A stretch of 64,000 nt of DNA, taken from Paramacrobiotus metropolitanus. Its lineage: Eukaryota; Tardigrada; Eutardigrada; Parachela; Macrobiotidae. The position numbers and the translations under genes are program-made. The notes under the pieces were generated by a model. It was not told the DNA's origin and made no database searches. It saw only the letters and a program-made list of their open reading frames with translations. Positions 36,101 through 51,100 of the stretch are shown here, piece after piece (position 1 is the first letter of the stretch; each line of letters starts with the position of its first letter). Where the stretch lies: NCBI RefSeq assembly GCF_019649055.1, contig NW_026570295.1, positions 372,001 to 436,000 on the forward strand, written 5' to 3'.

Positions 36101-39100
36101 GCAGAATTCCATGCATTCGTTCAGGCATTAAATTGATTAATAAATAAATTTAATTAATTTGTAAAAATTTGGGAAATATTTGCACATAAACTGTCCATCT
36201 CCCCACAAAATTCGGAAGCTACAACAAATTTTACCTGTTGTTGTAGGGAGCGGCCCGGATGTCACTGAGCCATCCGCAGAAGCCGTCCTCGAAATGACAG
36301 CTGACCACGGGGCACAACCCGGGCACGGAGGCCGCCAGATTGTTCTCCCCGCGGTACCTGACGTCATCCACGGCAACCACGCTGTCCGGCATGGTGAAGG
36401 CCACCTCCATGATCAACTGCGCACCGACCTTCCCGCACACCGTCAACACGGCCTCCTTCCAGCCGGGAGCACTTCCGCCGCTGCGTTCCCACACAATCTC
36501 GTCCACCTCGTTCTGGCGGACGATCAGCCGGAAGTAGCGCAACTGGTAGGCCGCGATGTTGTACCAAAAGGTCACCTGCGTGTTGTGCGGCATGGCCGAG
36601 GTGATCGGGCGGCTCATGATGCGCGCCACGTTGTTGCTGCCGTTGATAGAGTTGGAGGATTGGGAAGCGAGATAGTTGGAGCCGTATTTGGCGCCGAGGA
36701 TGACGGCCGGTGGGGTGCCGATGGTGTCATTGACGATCTCGAAGTAGTTGCGGTAGTACAGGGCGTTCATCCAGCCGCAGTTGCCCGCTTCGAAATCACA
36801 AGTGATGGTGGTCTGTGGGGCGCCGGGGCAGGTGTAGGTGTCGGGAGGTACTTGGCCGGATAAACTCGCTTCGTTGTCTAACACGAAACCGTCCAGGCCA
36901 ACGGCGCTGTCGGCAGCCGCGAAGTTCGCCAAGAAGAACAGCTGCAAGGCGGAATATTGCTAGTTGCTCTGCCATTATTATTATTAATCGATTTAAGATT
37001 ACTGAAGCTGCACAATAACCGGTATGTGTTACAAGAACCATATTACGGGGTAGTTATTCATCAGTTTTATGGGGCTCATCAGGTTTGTATTACATTCTTA
37101 TATATTGTTCAGTTTAAGCGCTATATAATTGTAGGAATTATGTGCAATTACTATACAATTAGGGATTTTTCACGGATAATTTGATCATTACTGTTATCAT
37201 GAAGATAAACTAGTTCTACTCGTACAGTAATTACGGATTTGCAAAAGACTGTCGTCCACGAATATAACGTAGACAAGTGGCACGATGTTGTAGTTCAAAC
37301 ATGCAGGCAAAATCAATACGATCGAACTGCTTTCACATTGCACCTTAAAATTATGTCTGAAAACTATTTTTGTAAAAATGAAGTCTTAATATTCTGACCG
37401 CCTAACTGATCCGTTGATAACGATAGTTTGTGCAATCACCTCATCTTCAAACGCCGAAGAGCACACGTTGTACTCTGTAGTGCCACTGATTTTATTTGCG
37501 AGGAATTCGGGAAAATTACCGAGGTAGCCTGACTGATTCAGTGAGCGTTTATTGAGCAGCCAAGCCGAGTACAACAATTTTTTTATTGGGCAATGTTGTC
37601 ATTTGTTTTACGTTGCAACCAAACGTGAACGCGGAACCCGTTTCTTGTGATAATATATTACTACTTAGTACTACTCTTAAGGAATAATTATGGATGGAGA
37701 CTTACGGTGAAGGGGTTTTCATCGCACACGGTCACTTCCGCCATGCGCCAGCCAGTCAGACCGGTCTCCTCCGCCGTCCACAACACCTGTTCGTAGGTGC
37801 CATCGTAGCCCTTGTGGCCCTTGATCAGGCTCAATTGACGAACGGGCCCGTGCAAGAAGTAATAGAAAGTAAATTGAGTGGCGGCGCGCAGTTTGATCGT
37901 GTCGTATATACGCAACACCGGCGTGGCCGGCTCACTGTCCGCCGATTCTGCCTTGACATACCTATGCAATACACCGTGTTCAATTATCTTTATAAATTTT
38001 CTTGAAATAATCTACATAAAAAATACTTCATAAAAATCGGCAAAAAAATTATTATATAATAATAATTCTCAACAATAGTAAATAACCAAACGTCTCAAAA
38101 ACTATGCTTATTAATTCATGATATAATTCGTGATAAAATGTTCCACAATGCTTTTTTGATCAGTGTAATACAAATCTAAAATAAAGGGTTAAAATGGATA
38201 GCAACGAATAGAAACACTGGAAAAAAATAAAAAACATTAAAATATTAAAAAATATATAAAAACGTTAAAATATAAAAAAAACACAATTCTTACAAAAATA
38301 AATAAAATATAAAAAAAATTAACAATGAAGTGCCTTACCATGTTCCGAGCGCGGCATTCTGTCCGGCATCTTCGCGATAGCGATGGAAGCTGGTCTCTCT
38401 CCATCCACAGAAGCCGTCCTCGAAGCCGCACGTCACCAACGGCGAGCGACAGTAGCCGTCGATCTCGCCCGGCTGCACCGGCGCGGTCTCGCCGACCAGC
38501 ACGAAATCGTCGACGCTGACGTCCAGCGCCGTGGTCTCCAGCACCAGCTGGTAGCCCGGCTCGAAGCACAGGTACACCGTCGCCGTCTGCCACTGTAAAG
38601 TGGGCGTGGCGCGCCAAATTTCGTACTCTTCCTCGAAAATCTTCACGTTCAGTTTCAGGTAACCGCCGTGCACATCGCGCGGGAAGCGGTAGCGGAAGGT
38701 CAGCTTGGTGGGATTGGGCGGGAATTGGTTGACGTGCATGCTGATTAGGCGCGTCGCCGGGGCGGCTGCTGAGGCGTTGGTGGGGATGGTCGCCAAGAAG
38801 AAGTTGGAGGCATCTACAAAAAAATCCGTAAGTAATTGTTAAATCATATATTTATTCTGTAAATAATTGTATATTTTGTTTGTGAATTTAAGGCGATGGA
38901 CTAGTTTGTAAAATACCAATCTTTATAGCTACTTCGAAAATTGTTTGTGCACCTTGGTTTGAGCTGTTTTCGGAGTGTATGGGTTCATTAGAAAGCTCAT
39001 AAATCGCGCTTTTTAATAGACATAGTTTCAAAATCAACACTAACAGCATAAACGCGATAGAAATTTTTCTGTTGTGTGAGCATTAAAAAAATCTAAGCCA

Positions 39101-42100
39101 AGCACCAGATGGAACATCTTCAGGTCTGATGTTTTCAAATGGAACTTAAAATTATTTCACACACTGGGTTTATTCAGAAAAAATCTTGAATAAAAAGCTA
39201 GGAAGATACAAGTTTTTGAACATGGAACTAATTCTTCTTACGGAGAAAATCACTGAGCGTTGGAGTTCGAATGACTATATCGCAAAACCAAGAAAACCCA
39301 GTGTGTAGAATAATTTTTTCTTTCCAATGGTACCAAGGACGACCAATTCCATTGCGGCAGTGGAATGCAATACGCGTAAACTCTCCGAACTTTACTTCCA
39401 GTAAATCAAGGTTTTCGGGTTTTGCAAATGGTCCGCTGCATCGGTGGACCAGTTTGAGCAGATAACCACGCTACCTGCAGGCTGCGCATGGCGTTCATGA
39501 AATCGCCGCCTGCGCACGGCTGCAGCGGTACGCAGACACGCAGCCCGCGTGCGGTTGGGTATGCTTCGATTGAAACTGTGATGGCAGCTACGTGAATCGA
39601 ACCGTGCTGCTGCACCCCTCCGTCGTTTTGGACCCGCGGTACCTTTTGGTTTTAGACGGATTTGGGTTTCTGTTCTGTTCTTTGCTTCTCAAAAGACTTC
39701 TCATTTTAAAAAGCATTTTTTTCTGTTCTAGAAAATGTAGTTACTGTAACTTCTCTGGGGATGAAGCAAAACCAGTCTATCGCCTTAATTATGTATTTAT
39801 TCATATATACTAATTTATTTTCTTACCGATTTATGCATTTATTTATGTAGTTCTTTTATGTCTCTATTAAGATTTTATTTATGTTTATTCTTATATATTC
39901 CACGTAGATTTGATTCTGTATTTGATTATGAATTAAAGGGAAACTGAATGTTGCGTACTGTTGATCCAATTCCATGTGATGCCGCTGCCGGACTGGATGT
40001 CCCATCCGCAGATGTAGTTGGTCGGCTCGTCGGTCTGGAAGTCACATGTCACCGTGTGGTCGAACTTCTGCGGTGGACACTGCTGCTCGGGGCCTAATAA
40101 ATCTATAAAATAACTGCATTATAATACAAATATATTCAAAGTCAATAAAGGTATTATTTAGCGCACAATAATGAAACTGATTCGAAATCTTCTAGTAATA
40201 TCTAATTCTGCCTCCACAACATTGTGAAACTGCTGTACAACTGGTTAAGTGCTTTGGCACCAATTTACGACAGATTGGTAGAATAGAGGCACAAGTTGGA
40301 TACATCCATTGGCGTCGGCCGCATTGCTAGCATGACAGATTGTTTGAACATTGACAGAAATTGTATAGAAACTTCGCCCATTCCCTGTCTAGCAGAACTC
40401 CCGTTTAATTTTTATTTAAAAATTTGTTTTAATTTAAATTTGTCTCCATCAGTCTCATTTAAGTATACTAAACTATGGCACAAATTAATTAAATTACCGG
40501 GGCGTGCCGTGGTGACCACCTCATCCAGCGCAGCGATCGTGAAGTGTCGCTCGGACGGTGTTAAACGGAAGACCACCGTCATGAGCTGTGCCGTATCGAA
40601 GCAGCCCTGGACGCTGGCGTGGCGCCAGTAGCGGTGCACCGCATCGTTGTCGGTGGTGTGCGTCACCGTCCAGAGGGTGCCCTCCTTCGCCGGGTCCTCG
40701 AAATGTTCGCCCTGCGGTTTACTGATCACCTCCAGGGTGGCGGTGCCCTGGCCGAACAGGTACCAGAAGTCCATGACGAAGGCGTGGCTGCCGTTGCGGT
40801 TGGCGCGGAACACCGGCGTCTCCAGTTCGGCGTAGCGGTCGTGCTGATTGTGGATGGTTTCCTCCACGAAGGCGAATCCCTCTCCTATTCACAGTAACGG
40901 AAATAAATGAAACAGAACATATTATTCACATACACCAGAGCGATAACATATATATCTTTATATTAAATATGTATTAATTATTTAATAATTAATATTTAGC
41001 AATCAGATATGTATTATTATTAGCAATTTATTAAATGTATTAAATAGCGCGTACCACGGAACGGCTGAACACCGGCGTGCGAATGATTGGCGGTCTGCCA
41101 GTGTAATAATCCCAACGAGCTCCATCCCGCGCACAATCCATCATCGAACGAACAGGAATATTCCTGCAACGGGGGCCGTGTCACCGGCGGCCGAGTGGAC
41201 ACCGTCGGGGTGACCGTGGAGGTTGGTGGGCGGGTCGTGGGGAACGTCTGTGTGGGGCGGAATGTGCTTCCTACATAATCCCCATAAATAAATTAAAATA
41301 TACAAAAAAGGAATAATCAGGTGCGACGTACCGGTCTCGCTTTCCAGGCTGATCTCGTCGATGCCGGTCCAGCTGTCGAGGCGGGTGAAGTGGGTCTCCA
41401 GGATCAGCTGACAACGGCTGGCGTCGGCGCCGTCCGCCTGTCGGATGCTGATGACCGCGCGTTGCCATTGGCCGATGTCGCCGTGGCCGGTGTGCCAGAC
41501 GGAGGTGACAGGGAAGGCGTCGCTGACGGCCAAGTAAGCGCTGATACCTTGCACGAATCGTCCGCTGGTTCGATAGTAAAACTAAAGCAGAATGTGACTT
41601 CTCACGTAGCTGTCATGGCTGAACATTTACAGATAGAGCCCGGAAATAAAACACTACGCAAATTCAGTTAAATTAAATTATTTACCTAAATGTGGTGCCC
41701 TGTTATTTTAACCGGCCTTGCGGAAATCTCATACATAAATTTGCGATTTTAGTATATTTTTTAAATGTACAGCCATTTCCGCAAATTTAAACTTTTATTC
41801 AGTTTGTTTTTTATTTATTTCAAATGTCATGGTTGAAAGCTCGTAGACACTGTATACATATTCACGGTTTTATTGAATTTTTAAATTTAGTCTAAAGGTC
41901 ATTCCCAACCACTACCGGGATCTATTGCATACCTCAATGTTAAATGGCTGACTGCAGTCGGAATCCAGATTGGCACTCATCAGGCGCGCCACGCGGCTGG
42001 TGGATGTGGGCTGCGCTGCGGCAAAGTAGCGTCCGCGGTAAGCTTCCGGGATCTCGGCGATACCGCTGCCGACGCTCTCCACCACGCGCCACTTGGAATT

Positions 42101-45100
42101 GTTCGCGCTGTCGTCCAGATTGCGCCAAGAGCACAGCGTGTTGTTCTCGAAATCACAGCTGATCGGTCCATTCCAGGCTGGTGCTAAATTGAACAGACAG
42201 ACAGCGGTTAAAAAAAGCGGTCTCGTCGGTTAATTATCTTCACTTTGTGTTATTTTGTAAGTCATTTTAAGTCTGGCATTATCATAACGCGCGACATACT
42301 GGCACCGCTGAGGCTGTACAGTCGAGCCACTACTCTACGATATAACTATTGATCACTAGTATTAAATTGACAGCAAATTGTAAATACTGTACAAATATTT
42401 CAAAGTGCTCTACAGTAAAACGAACTGCAGAATGTTATCGCGAAAAAAAAGCAGTATGCCGGTAGAAGGATGACGGATGAAACATCAAGGACATCTCGCA
42501 AATAAAGTGAAAAATTCCAAGAACTTACGCAGGACAACCGGGAGCGTCGTGGGCACGGTAGGAAGCGTGACCGGTCCCGCGGTGGTAATCGACACTGGCG
42601 GTCGCGGGGTGGTCAACTCCAGACAATCCACCGCCGGTCCAATCTCCGCCAGGTGGAACGCATCCAAACCAATCACGAAATCGCGTGCGGCAAAGATACC
42701 CTCGAATTCCAGCTACACCAAACACCATTTTCTACACCACCACCCCACAAAAAATCAATTTTGTTCACCCACCTTGAAGGGTTCATTCAGACACAGTCGC
42801 ACGTAAGCCGGTATCCATTGGCGAGCGGCGTTGCTAGTGTGCCACAGCGGATAGCGGATGCCGTCCTCGTGAACGGCGTACAAATAAACGGAGGCGATGC
42901 CGGTGCCGAAAGCGCGGTAGTAGAAGAAGAAATCGGCTGTCTGACTGGGCAGGGTGATGCTGGTGCGGATGCCGGCGGGGTAGTTGAGCGAGGGCAGGTC
43001 GTTGCTGTCTAAATAGAGAAAACCGCTGCCATGCGCGCTGCCGTTGATACCGTAGGCGGGGCTGCCCACGTGACCGCTGCCCAGACGCCAGAAACCGGGA
43101 TCGGTCGTGTTCTCCCACTCGCAGGTGTCTCCGTCGTCGAAGGTGCAGGAAACGTCCAGACATTCGGTGGGGACGTCTGTTCAAACGTGATAGAAATTAT
43201 AAACAGAAATTCTGAGCTAGCACTATGATTATTCTAATTGAACATTTTTTATTAAATTATTCTGAGTTCTGTTTCCGTTTTTTGGTTAGTATCTGCATTA
43301 AATTTAAAATTTCTTATCAAGTTATTTTATCTAATAATTTAAATCAGTTATAATAAACTAACAAATTTTAGTATAAGTAATTATAGCTTTCTGCTCATGT
43401 AAAATGGTAGAAATTAAAATGATAAAGGAACGGTTGCAACTTGTAAATAAACCAAGTAAAATCAAGATAACTAAACATAATTAAAAAGAATAAATACAGC
43501 CCATTTTTCACTAAGCGTTATCTTATCAATTTAGAAAGTAGGAAGCGGAACAAATTTACCAGGATTACACACACTAAATAAATATAATAACTACTCGTGA
43601 ATGCAACTAAATAGGATAAGAAAATTTTAAATAAGTAAAAGTGCAATATTTTTTGTACTTACTTCTTTCGATAACGATTTCGTCGACAATCATGAAGACT
43701 TCGCAGCGTGTCTGCGTGGTGAAGACCACGGCGTAGTGGACGCCCTTGGGGATGATGGCGGTCTGGTGGACGTAATTCCAGCGGCCGGGAATGACCTGGA
43801 TGAAGAGCGGGATCTCGATGGCCGCCTCCACGTTGTGCACGGCGGCGTCCATGACGATCACTCCCAGATTATTCGTTGCCGGGAACTGGCCGTGACTGTA
43901 GTACCAGAAGGAGATGCGGCCCTGAGTACGGTCAGCGTCAAAGGTCACGTTCGGCGAGCGGACGGCCGAGACGTGGCCTGGTCCGCCCATATCAGCCGGG
44001 TCCGTGTCGAAGAAGCAGTGATTGACCAGGAAGCTGTCGCCTGCGGAGCAATCGAGAGATATTTCTTCGTTTACGTATTTCCTTTCGATACGCAAAGATC
44101 ACAGCAGAGCAGAATATGCTTGCCCATAAGCAGTTCTGTGAAATTGTTAAATATTGTCGGTCTTCTAATAACGTTAAGTCGCTAGCCACCACAATAGAAC
44201 AACACTGAAACATCTCCTGAAGAAAGATCACTATAATCTATAATAATATCGTAGAGAAGTGGCACGATGAAACCAGGGAGGTTGACTTGCGCTAAAGCAT
44301 AATATGCTTTCAAACAGGAAATCCTACGGTAAAATTCTTTTTGCCAATTTTTACTTTAGCGCGATATAAAATTGCTTTGGGCTCATCCCTGCATAAAAGC
44401 CTTAACGAAACTTTTAAAAATCTGTAAATAAAATCCGGACTTTAAACACGTAACATCAAAATTCAACATAAATTCCTGTGCTTACCGGTCTCATTATGAG
44501 TCGGCGCCGGTACACTGCTGTAATTGGCTACAACAAAGCCTTCCGCCGACGTCTCCTGTCCGTTGTCCGTCAACGTCAATCCCAGCTCCCATCCTTCACA
44601 CAATCCGTCCTCGAAATCACATTCCGCGGCCACTTCCCATTTGGAGCAGACGTCCGGACAGTGGTCTGCATACACCACAAAGATGTTTATTTATTTCAAA
44701 ACCATTCTGTTTTATATTTTATGTATTTTCTTTTAAAAAAATATTTCATTCTGTTTTCTACTATCTACTCACTATTTTCGTACATATATTCTATTTGATT
44801 TTTTGTATTACATACATGCCAAAAATATTGGTTTTTACTGTCTGTTTTTGGAAAATCTTTTCAGCTATGCAGTGCTTCGTAGTTCGTACTTATTGAAAAC
44901 ATGTTCTGTTGTCTGTATGAATATTAATATTTTTGTAGGAATATTTTCCCACGGTATTCTACATTCCCAGCGATGACTATTTTCCATTCTATAGTGTTTT
45001 TGAGAAGATTCTTACCGACAGTGTCCTTGATCGTCAGGACCTCGTCCAACGCTAGATAGGTGAAATCATCGCCAAGGAAAACCCGGAAGACGACCCCCTG

Positions 45101-48100
45101 TTGACCGGTGCTGCAGAAAGTGACGGTGACCGGAATCCATTCCTCGAGGACGAGGGGGTTGACGGAGAAGACAGAACTCTCGGCGTTGAGGTAGCCGGCG
45201 GCGGTTTCACGCAGCAACACCTCCAGGGTGGCGGCGCCAGGTCCGGCTCGGTACCAGAAGGTCATCTTGCTGCTGGTCTGCGCGGAGAAGTCGCGGTGGA
45301 AGGGCGGAGTGCGCAGTTCGGCGCTGATCGTGTCATTGCGAACCACAAAACGGTCTTTCACTTCATCCACGTACATGTAGCCACGACCTGCATTATGTTA
45401 AATATTCGTAGCACAATTTCTTCTAACATATTTTTTAATATTGAGGGATTCAATATCTGTTTCGGATTAGTTGGTTTCGTCGTTATTATGTCATTCTTTT
45501 AACTGCCGAATTTTTGTGATAGATTTTGCAGTGCTAATAACCGGTCGAAAATTATTTGCGTTTGTCATGCGTTGGTCTATTACTGTGAAAAACGCTGACT
45601 GATCAAAAACGCACCTGACTGGGCATCCGTGGGTCCGGGCACAACGACGCTCTCCTTCCAGTGTTCAGCTTGCCAGCCCTCGCACAGACCCACGTCGAAG
45701 GAGCAGGTGCCGCTCTCGATGACGGTGATCAGCGCCGGTGTCGTGGGGGTAGGGGGGCGTGTCGGTACCGTATCGCCTGCAAAAATAGCGTCCGTCGATT
45801 ATGCATGTACAGACTGTAGAACATGTACTACATTTGCTAACACATAATGACCAAACAAATGCGTCGATCATGATTAGACTATGGGGAAAATCGTAGATAA
45901 GTGGCTAGTTGTGATATACTACGTGACACTAGTCTACCACTCGTTTCCGGAATTTGAACAATACTGTTGCACATAGCACAGCAAGCTAAATTCCCTCTAA
46001 TGGTTGTACATATCGGTTCAATTATTATGTCAATATTGGTTCTATGGAAATTCATATACAATATTTTTGCAAACCGAAATAACGGAATTTTAACGGCAGC
46101 GTACCCGTTTCCGCATGTAGAATGATGTCGTCGATGGCGACGAAGCTGTTGGGTTGAGTGAAGAGACTGGTCAGTTGCAGTTGTCGGCGCGGCGCATTGG
46201 GATCGATGCGGAGGTTGACCAGCGCCAGATTCCACTGTCCGAAGGGTGCCGGACCGAAATGCGCGTATTCGGTGGTCGGCTCCACATCGGAGGTGATCGT
46301 GTACAGCGAGACGCCGGTGGAACCGCGATCATTGACGCGATAATAAAACTACAACACGACACAATAATTACTAACTCTGAAAGACACAATTTTTCCCCCA
46401 TAATTTTCTCGGGCTTAAATTACCCTTAAAGCTGATCTGGATTCAACAACAAGAAAATAGGGAAAAAAATAATTGTTTCCAACATGTAAAGGTCACCGTG
46501 ACACTTGTAATTGTCACGGATCAGATAACGTTTTGTGTATAAATGGGCACTTGCATAATGACGATAAAACCTAACTGAGAACGCCATAACAACATTACGA
46601 GATCATGCCAAAACCGTAGAAAAATGGCTATGGTCGCTGCGTGCAAATCAATAATAATATTAGCATCCACCATGTATTTGCAACAATAATAATGAATTTG
46701 AAAATAAATCATTACTTCTTTTGGCAATAAATTACGTATCAATGCAGAAGGTTATTAATAATAGACTTTTTTCTAATTTTTTTGTATGCCCTAAGGAAAT
46801 CGCAGAAGGTGGTACCTGGAAGCTCAGCTGGTGCCCGTGGAAGAGCGTGGCGTTGATGTTGGGACTGACGAGGCTGGCGCGATGACCGGTGCTGCCGCGG
46901 GGCGTGGCCACGGCCATGTAGTTGCCAGCGTGGGCGGAGACGTTGTTGTGCGAGGCGGCCACCGTCCAAGGGATGGAGTCCAGGTTGCGCCAGGCGCACA
47001 GATTATTAGCTTCGAAACTGCAGGAAATCTCTCCGTCGAATGCCACAGCTAAAACGCACGAATGCATATTGTTTATATTCCTTGAATATTACACGGCATA
47101 ATTACGAGAAAGTGCTGCTGCCGAATTTCACAAACAGACATCCGAATTTGGAAAACATGACATTGCCTGTACTTGTAGTAGTGAGAGTACCACATAAAAA
47201 AATCGTAGTACACCGGCGATAAGAATTCGGTCTTGCACTAGCTCGCTTGAGTATTATTATGATGTATGTAATAATATGTCTGTCTGAATCACTAACTCGT
47301 CTTCATAATAAATATTGATCAAAAATCTTTTTCCAGCAATCTTGGTTATATACTCGTAAATCAGAATGGAATCCACAAACCTGGTGTTGTATAAATTCGT
47401 CGAGACAAGTTAAAAAAAACCAAGAAAATTTTTTGCCAGACGTATCAGCCGTGGACAATTTCAGCTCGTTAAAAAACTTTGAACTATATTTATTAATGCA
47501 CAATGAATATATTTATTTATGCAGTTCAAGCGCTACGAGCGGCTGAACAGCTGAGAAAGCGACTTACGCAGCGTAACCGGAGGTTCCGTGGTGGTAATTC
47601 CGGACGGGGTCGGGCTGGTCAGATAGGGCACAGTGCTGTGCGGAATCACATCCGGACAGGCTTCCGTCGGGATGATCGCGTCGGATCCCTCGCCCAGCAG
47701 GACCACATGGTCCAGACCGATGTAGAAGCCTCGCGAATTGAAGCGCGCTTCGAATGCCAACTAAAACAACAACAGAAAATTCCAAAATAAAAATAATAAT
47801 AAAAATATTCAGGAAAAAATATCAAAAATCAGGGAACACCGTCCTGACCTTGACGGGATCGTTGAAACAGAGAGGCGCCACGTCGTTGACCCAGAGCTGG
47901 TTGAAATTGTCGGTTTCCCATATTAAGAAGCGTTCGTCCGCGCGGATGGCGAATAGCTGCAGCGAGTGGATGCCGTGTCCGTACGCGCGGTAGGAGAAGC
48001 TTAAAACACTACGGACAGCCGGGAAAATGTTGCTGCGGGTTACGAGAGTGGCGGGCTGGTTGAGAGAGGGCAAGGAACTGCTGCTGACCAGCATGTATCC

Positions 48101-51100
48101 TTCGTTGACGTCGGTGATGCCGTAGCCGGGCGGACCGTGGGGCCCGCGCACCGGGCGCCAGCCATCTGTCGACTGCCAGCCGCATGTTTCGAAATCCTCA
48201 AAATCGCAGGTGACGTTGGTGGACTGCGGCTCCGGGATCAGCGGTTCACAGGATTCTGCGAACATTTCAAATCAGTGTTATGATGACATCGTAAGTAATC
48301 AATTTAAAATTATTCGTCAAGCAATTTATTAGAAAAAAATTTACGATCACCCAGTCAACAAAAGTGTCATAAACCCAATAACCATTTAATACATGACAAC
48401 TAGAATCTATTAATCTAATCACCAATAACCACCAGACCAAAATAGCCTGTGCTGTATTAATGCATGGCAGATACAAATTTAAACAGTAAAACATTTAGTT
48501 GGTTAGGAAATTACAATAAAAAACAACAATGATATTCCAAACAAAAACTATGAACTAGAGCGTCGGTGGAACATAAAGTCCGGTTCAAATCCCGGTAGCT
48601 TCTTTAAAAAGGAAGATTACTGATAGGGAGTTAATTTTATCCTTTTATTAAAGCATAAACGGCAGAAATTCGCCGAAGGGGGTATGCCGCTGCACTACCT
48701 TCCTCCTTCAACGCCTGAACCTGGATTCAACATATTAGCGCTTCAAGTGTTGACAATCAGAGGAAACCGTTCAGAAAAAAGTCTTAACTGTTTAGAAGAC
48801 ATTTTTATTTAATCAGTATTTATGACAATGTTTATTTAGACAATGATCTTGATTTCGACGTTTTTGCGATAATGCAATGAGATGCTAGCTGTTCATGAAG
48901 CGTACTGAATAAAGTTACTCAAACATCAATTGACATACCATCAGACTTGGTGGAGATGACTTCATCAATGGCGGCAAACGACCCCTCAATGCGATGGTTG
49001 ACATGGAACACCACCATGGTGGTCTCGTTGCGGGGCACACAGATCTTCTGGCGGACGAAATGCCAGGTCAGGGGGTTCTCCACATCCCCGGCGTTATTCG
49101 TCACCTCCCACACGACCCCGACCAATCCGTTCCCGAGAGCCGGTTCGTGAATCTGCAGTTCCAACTGGGTTCCAGGACCCAACAGGTACCAGAAGGTCAC
49201 CTCTACAGTCGTTTCTTCCTGATCCAGCAGCAATAATGGTCGGGTGAAGAGCTCGGAGAAGCCCTCGGGGTGTTCGGCGGAGACGTAGCCGTTGCCGGCC
49301 TGGGCGGCCACTCCGTGGTAGGAGCGGTTGAAGTTCTCGATGAAGTTGACGCCGATCCATCCCGGACACAGGCCCACGTCGAAGGAGCAGGTGGCCGCCT
49401 CGACGATGGCCAGAGGTTGTTGGACGGTGGTGGCGATGGTGGGCGGGAGGACGTTGCCGTTCTCACCGGCCAGGACGACGCGGTCCACGGCGATCCAGGC
49501 GCCGCGCTGGATGTAGCGGGCCTCCAGGACCAGTTGGATGCGAGAGCTGGAGGGGCGGTCGAAGTCGATGACGGCGCGGGTCCATTCGATGGCGCCGGAG
49601 CCGGCGGCCCAGATGGGCGTGGCCGGGAGCTGGTTGGAGGTGGCCACGAAGACGGCGAGACCGGCTACGTTACGGCCGCTTGTTCGGTAGAAAAACTATG
49701 TAGCAAAACGAATTGCGGGGAATGCTTTAACACATTTGCTAGAATGACAACACTTATCAATTTCCAGCATCTTTCTGATTGACGTTAGTAGTGCGAAAAA
49801 ACTATTACCAAAGAATTAAAGCATAACAGAAGTTTGACAATTTTTAAACAAGATCCCGGATAGTTGTACAAATGTCCGTATACTACATTCTGACAACAAC
49901 TTACAACGGGTGAACGGAAGTCATCAGTCTCATCACCATTACTCAGCACCACTCGTCATTACATAAGCGAATAAATGATAATTCTTATGAAACAAACCAA
50001 TAATAAAGTACTAAACCTCCGAATCAAGAAAAATATTACCAGTAAATTACAATTCATCGACAGAACTGGCAACAAAAATTTAAAGTAATTACTGGCTGTT
50101 AGAAAGCGAGCTGGAAATTGCGGAAGAAACAGTAGTGATGGCTTACCTCGACATGGAAGTGGTTAGACGAGGCGTTCAAGATGTTGGCCGTGGCCAGATT
50201 CGCGCTGACCAACCGCGTCGAGCGGACGGTTTCGTTGCCCATGGTGGCGCCGGCAAAGAAGTTGCCCGGTTCCGCTTCGAACACTGTGCTGACGTTGGTC
50301 TGTCCGATGCGGAGGAGCGGTGTCCATTGTGGCTGCAGACTGTCGGCGTTCTGCCAGCCGCACATGTCCGCATGGCTGCCTTCGCCGAAATCACAACTGA
50401 TCGTGCCGGGGATGGGTTCCGCTGCAGCCAATCAAACAGTCAATAACTACCGTGAAGTTGCACCAAAAATACCGATATCGTAAAAAAATTTTCAAAAAAT
50501 ATGATAAAAGTGATGGTAATTATTTTGCAGCTGTACAAAAAATTAATCTTAAAAAACTAGACATCTTAGAGATTCTAAGAAATTTCAAACTGATAAGAAT
50601 TTAAAGATGGTATAGCCTGACTATAATCTTAGCCCGTAACAGCCACTACACTACGTTCGTATGCATTAACACCTTATGATTACGTATCTGATAACACATT
50701 CCATAACGAGCAGTTCACGTTCACCATTTTAATAAACAGGATTTATCAGTAATCGCTAATTATTCAAAATTCGATATTGCACTTCACAATATGTAGCTTA
50801 CGTATAATAATGGGCGCCGGTGTTGTCGGTCCCGTAGTCTGGCCGGAATCAGTGGTGATGGGTTGGGAGGTGGTGTGCAGCTCCACGGCCGGGCACTGCG
50901 AAGTGGGCGCGTTCGTGTCGGGATCCTCGTTCATGATCACGTGATCGATGGCCACGTAGAAGCCGCGCGCGTTGAACTGCGCCTCGAACACCAACTGCAA
51001 GGGGCGAAAATACATATTAGCGACAAGATAGTGGTCCACGTTGAACAGATTAAACGATACTAAGGGCCGCCTCAATGCCGAGACCACTCTTTCTACCGAT

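Noticed and set aside
39406-39615. Treating the open island at 39.5 kb as a MAM exon
   Set aside because: Exon 40093-39959 joins 38813-38339 in phase to give a normal domain, and the island has no MAM motif.
48560-48605. GGTTCAAATCC, resembling a tRNA B box
   Set aside because: No matching A box, acceptor stem or cloverleaf around it, and the related place in copy B lacks the motif.
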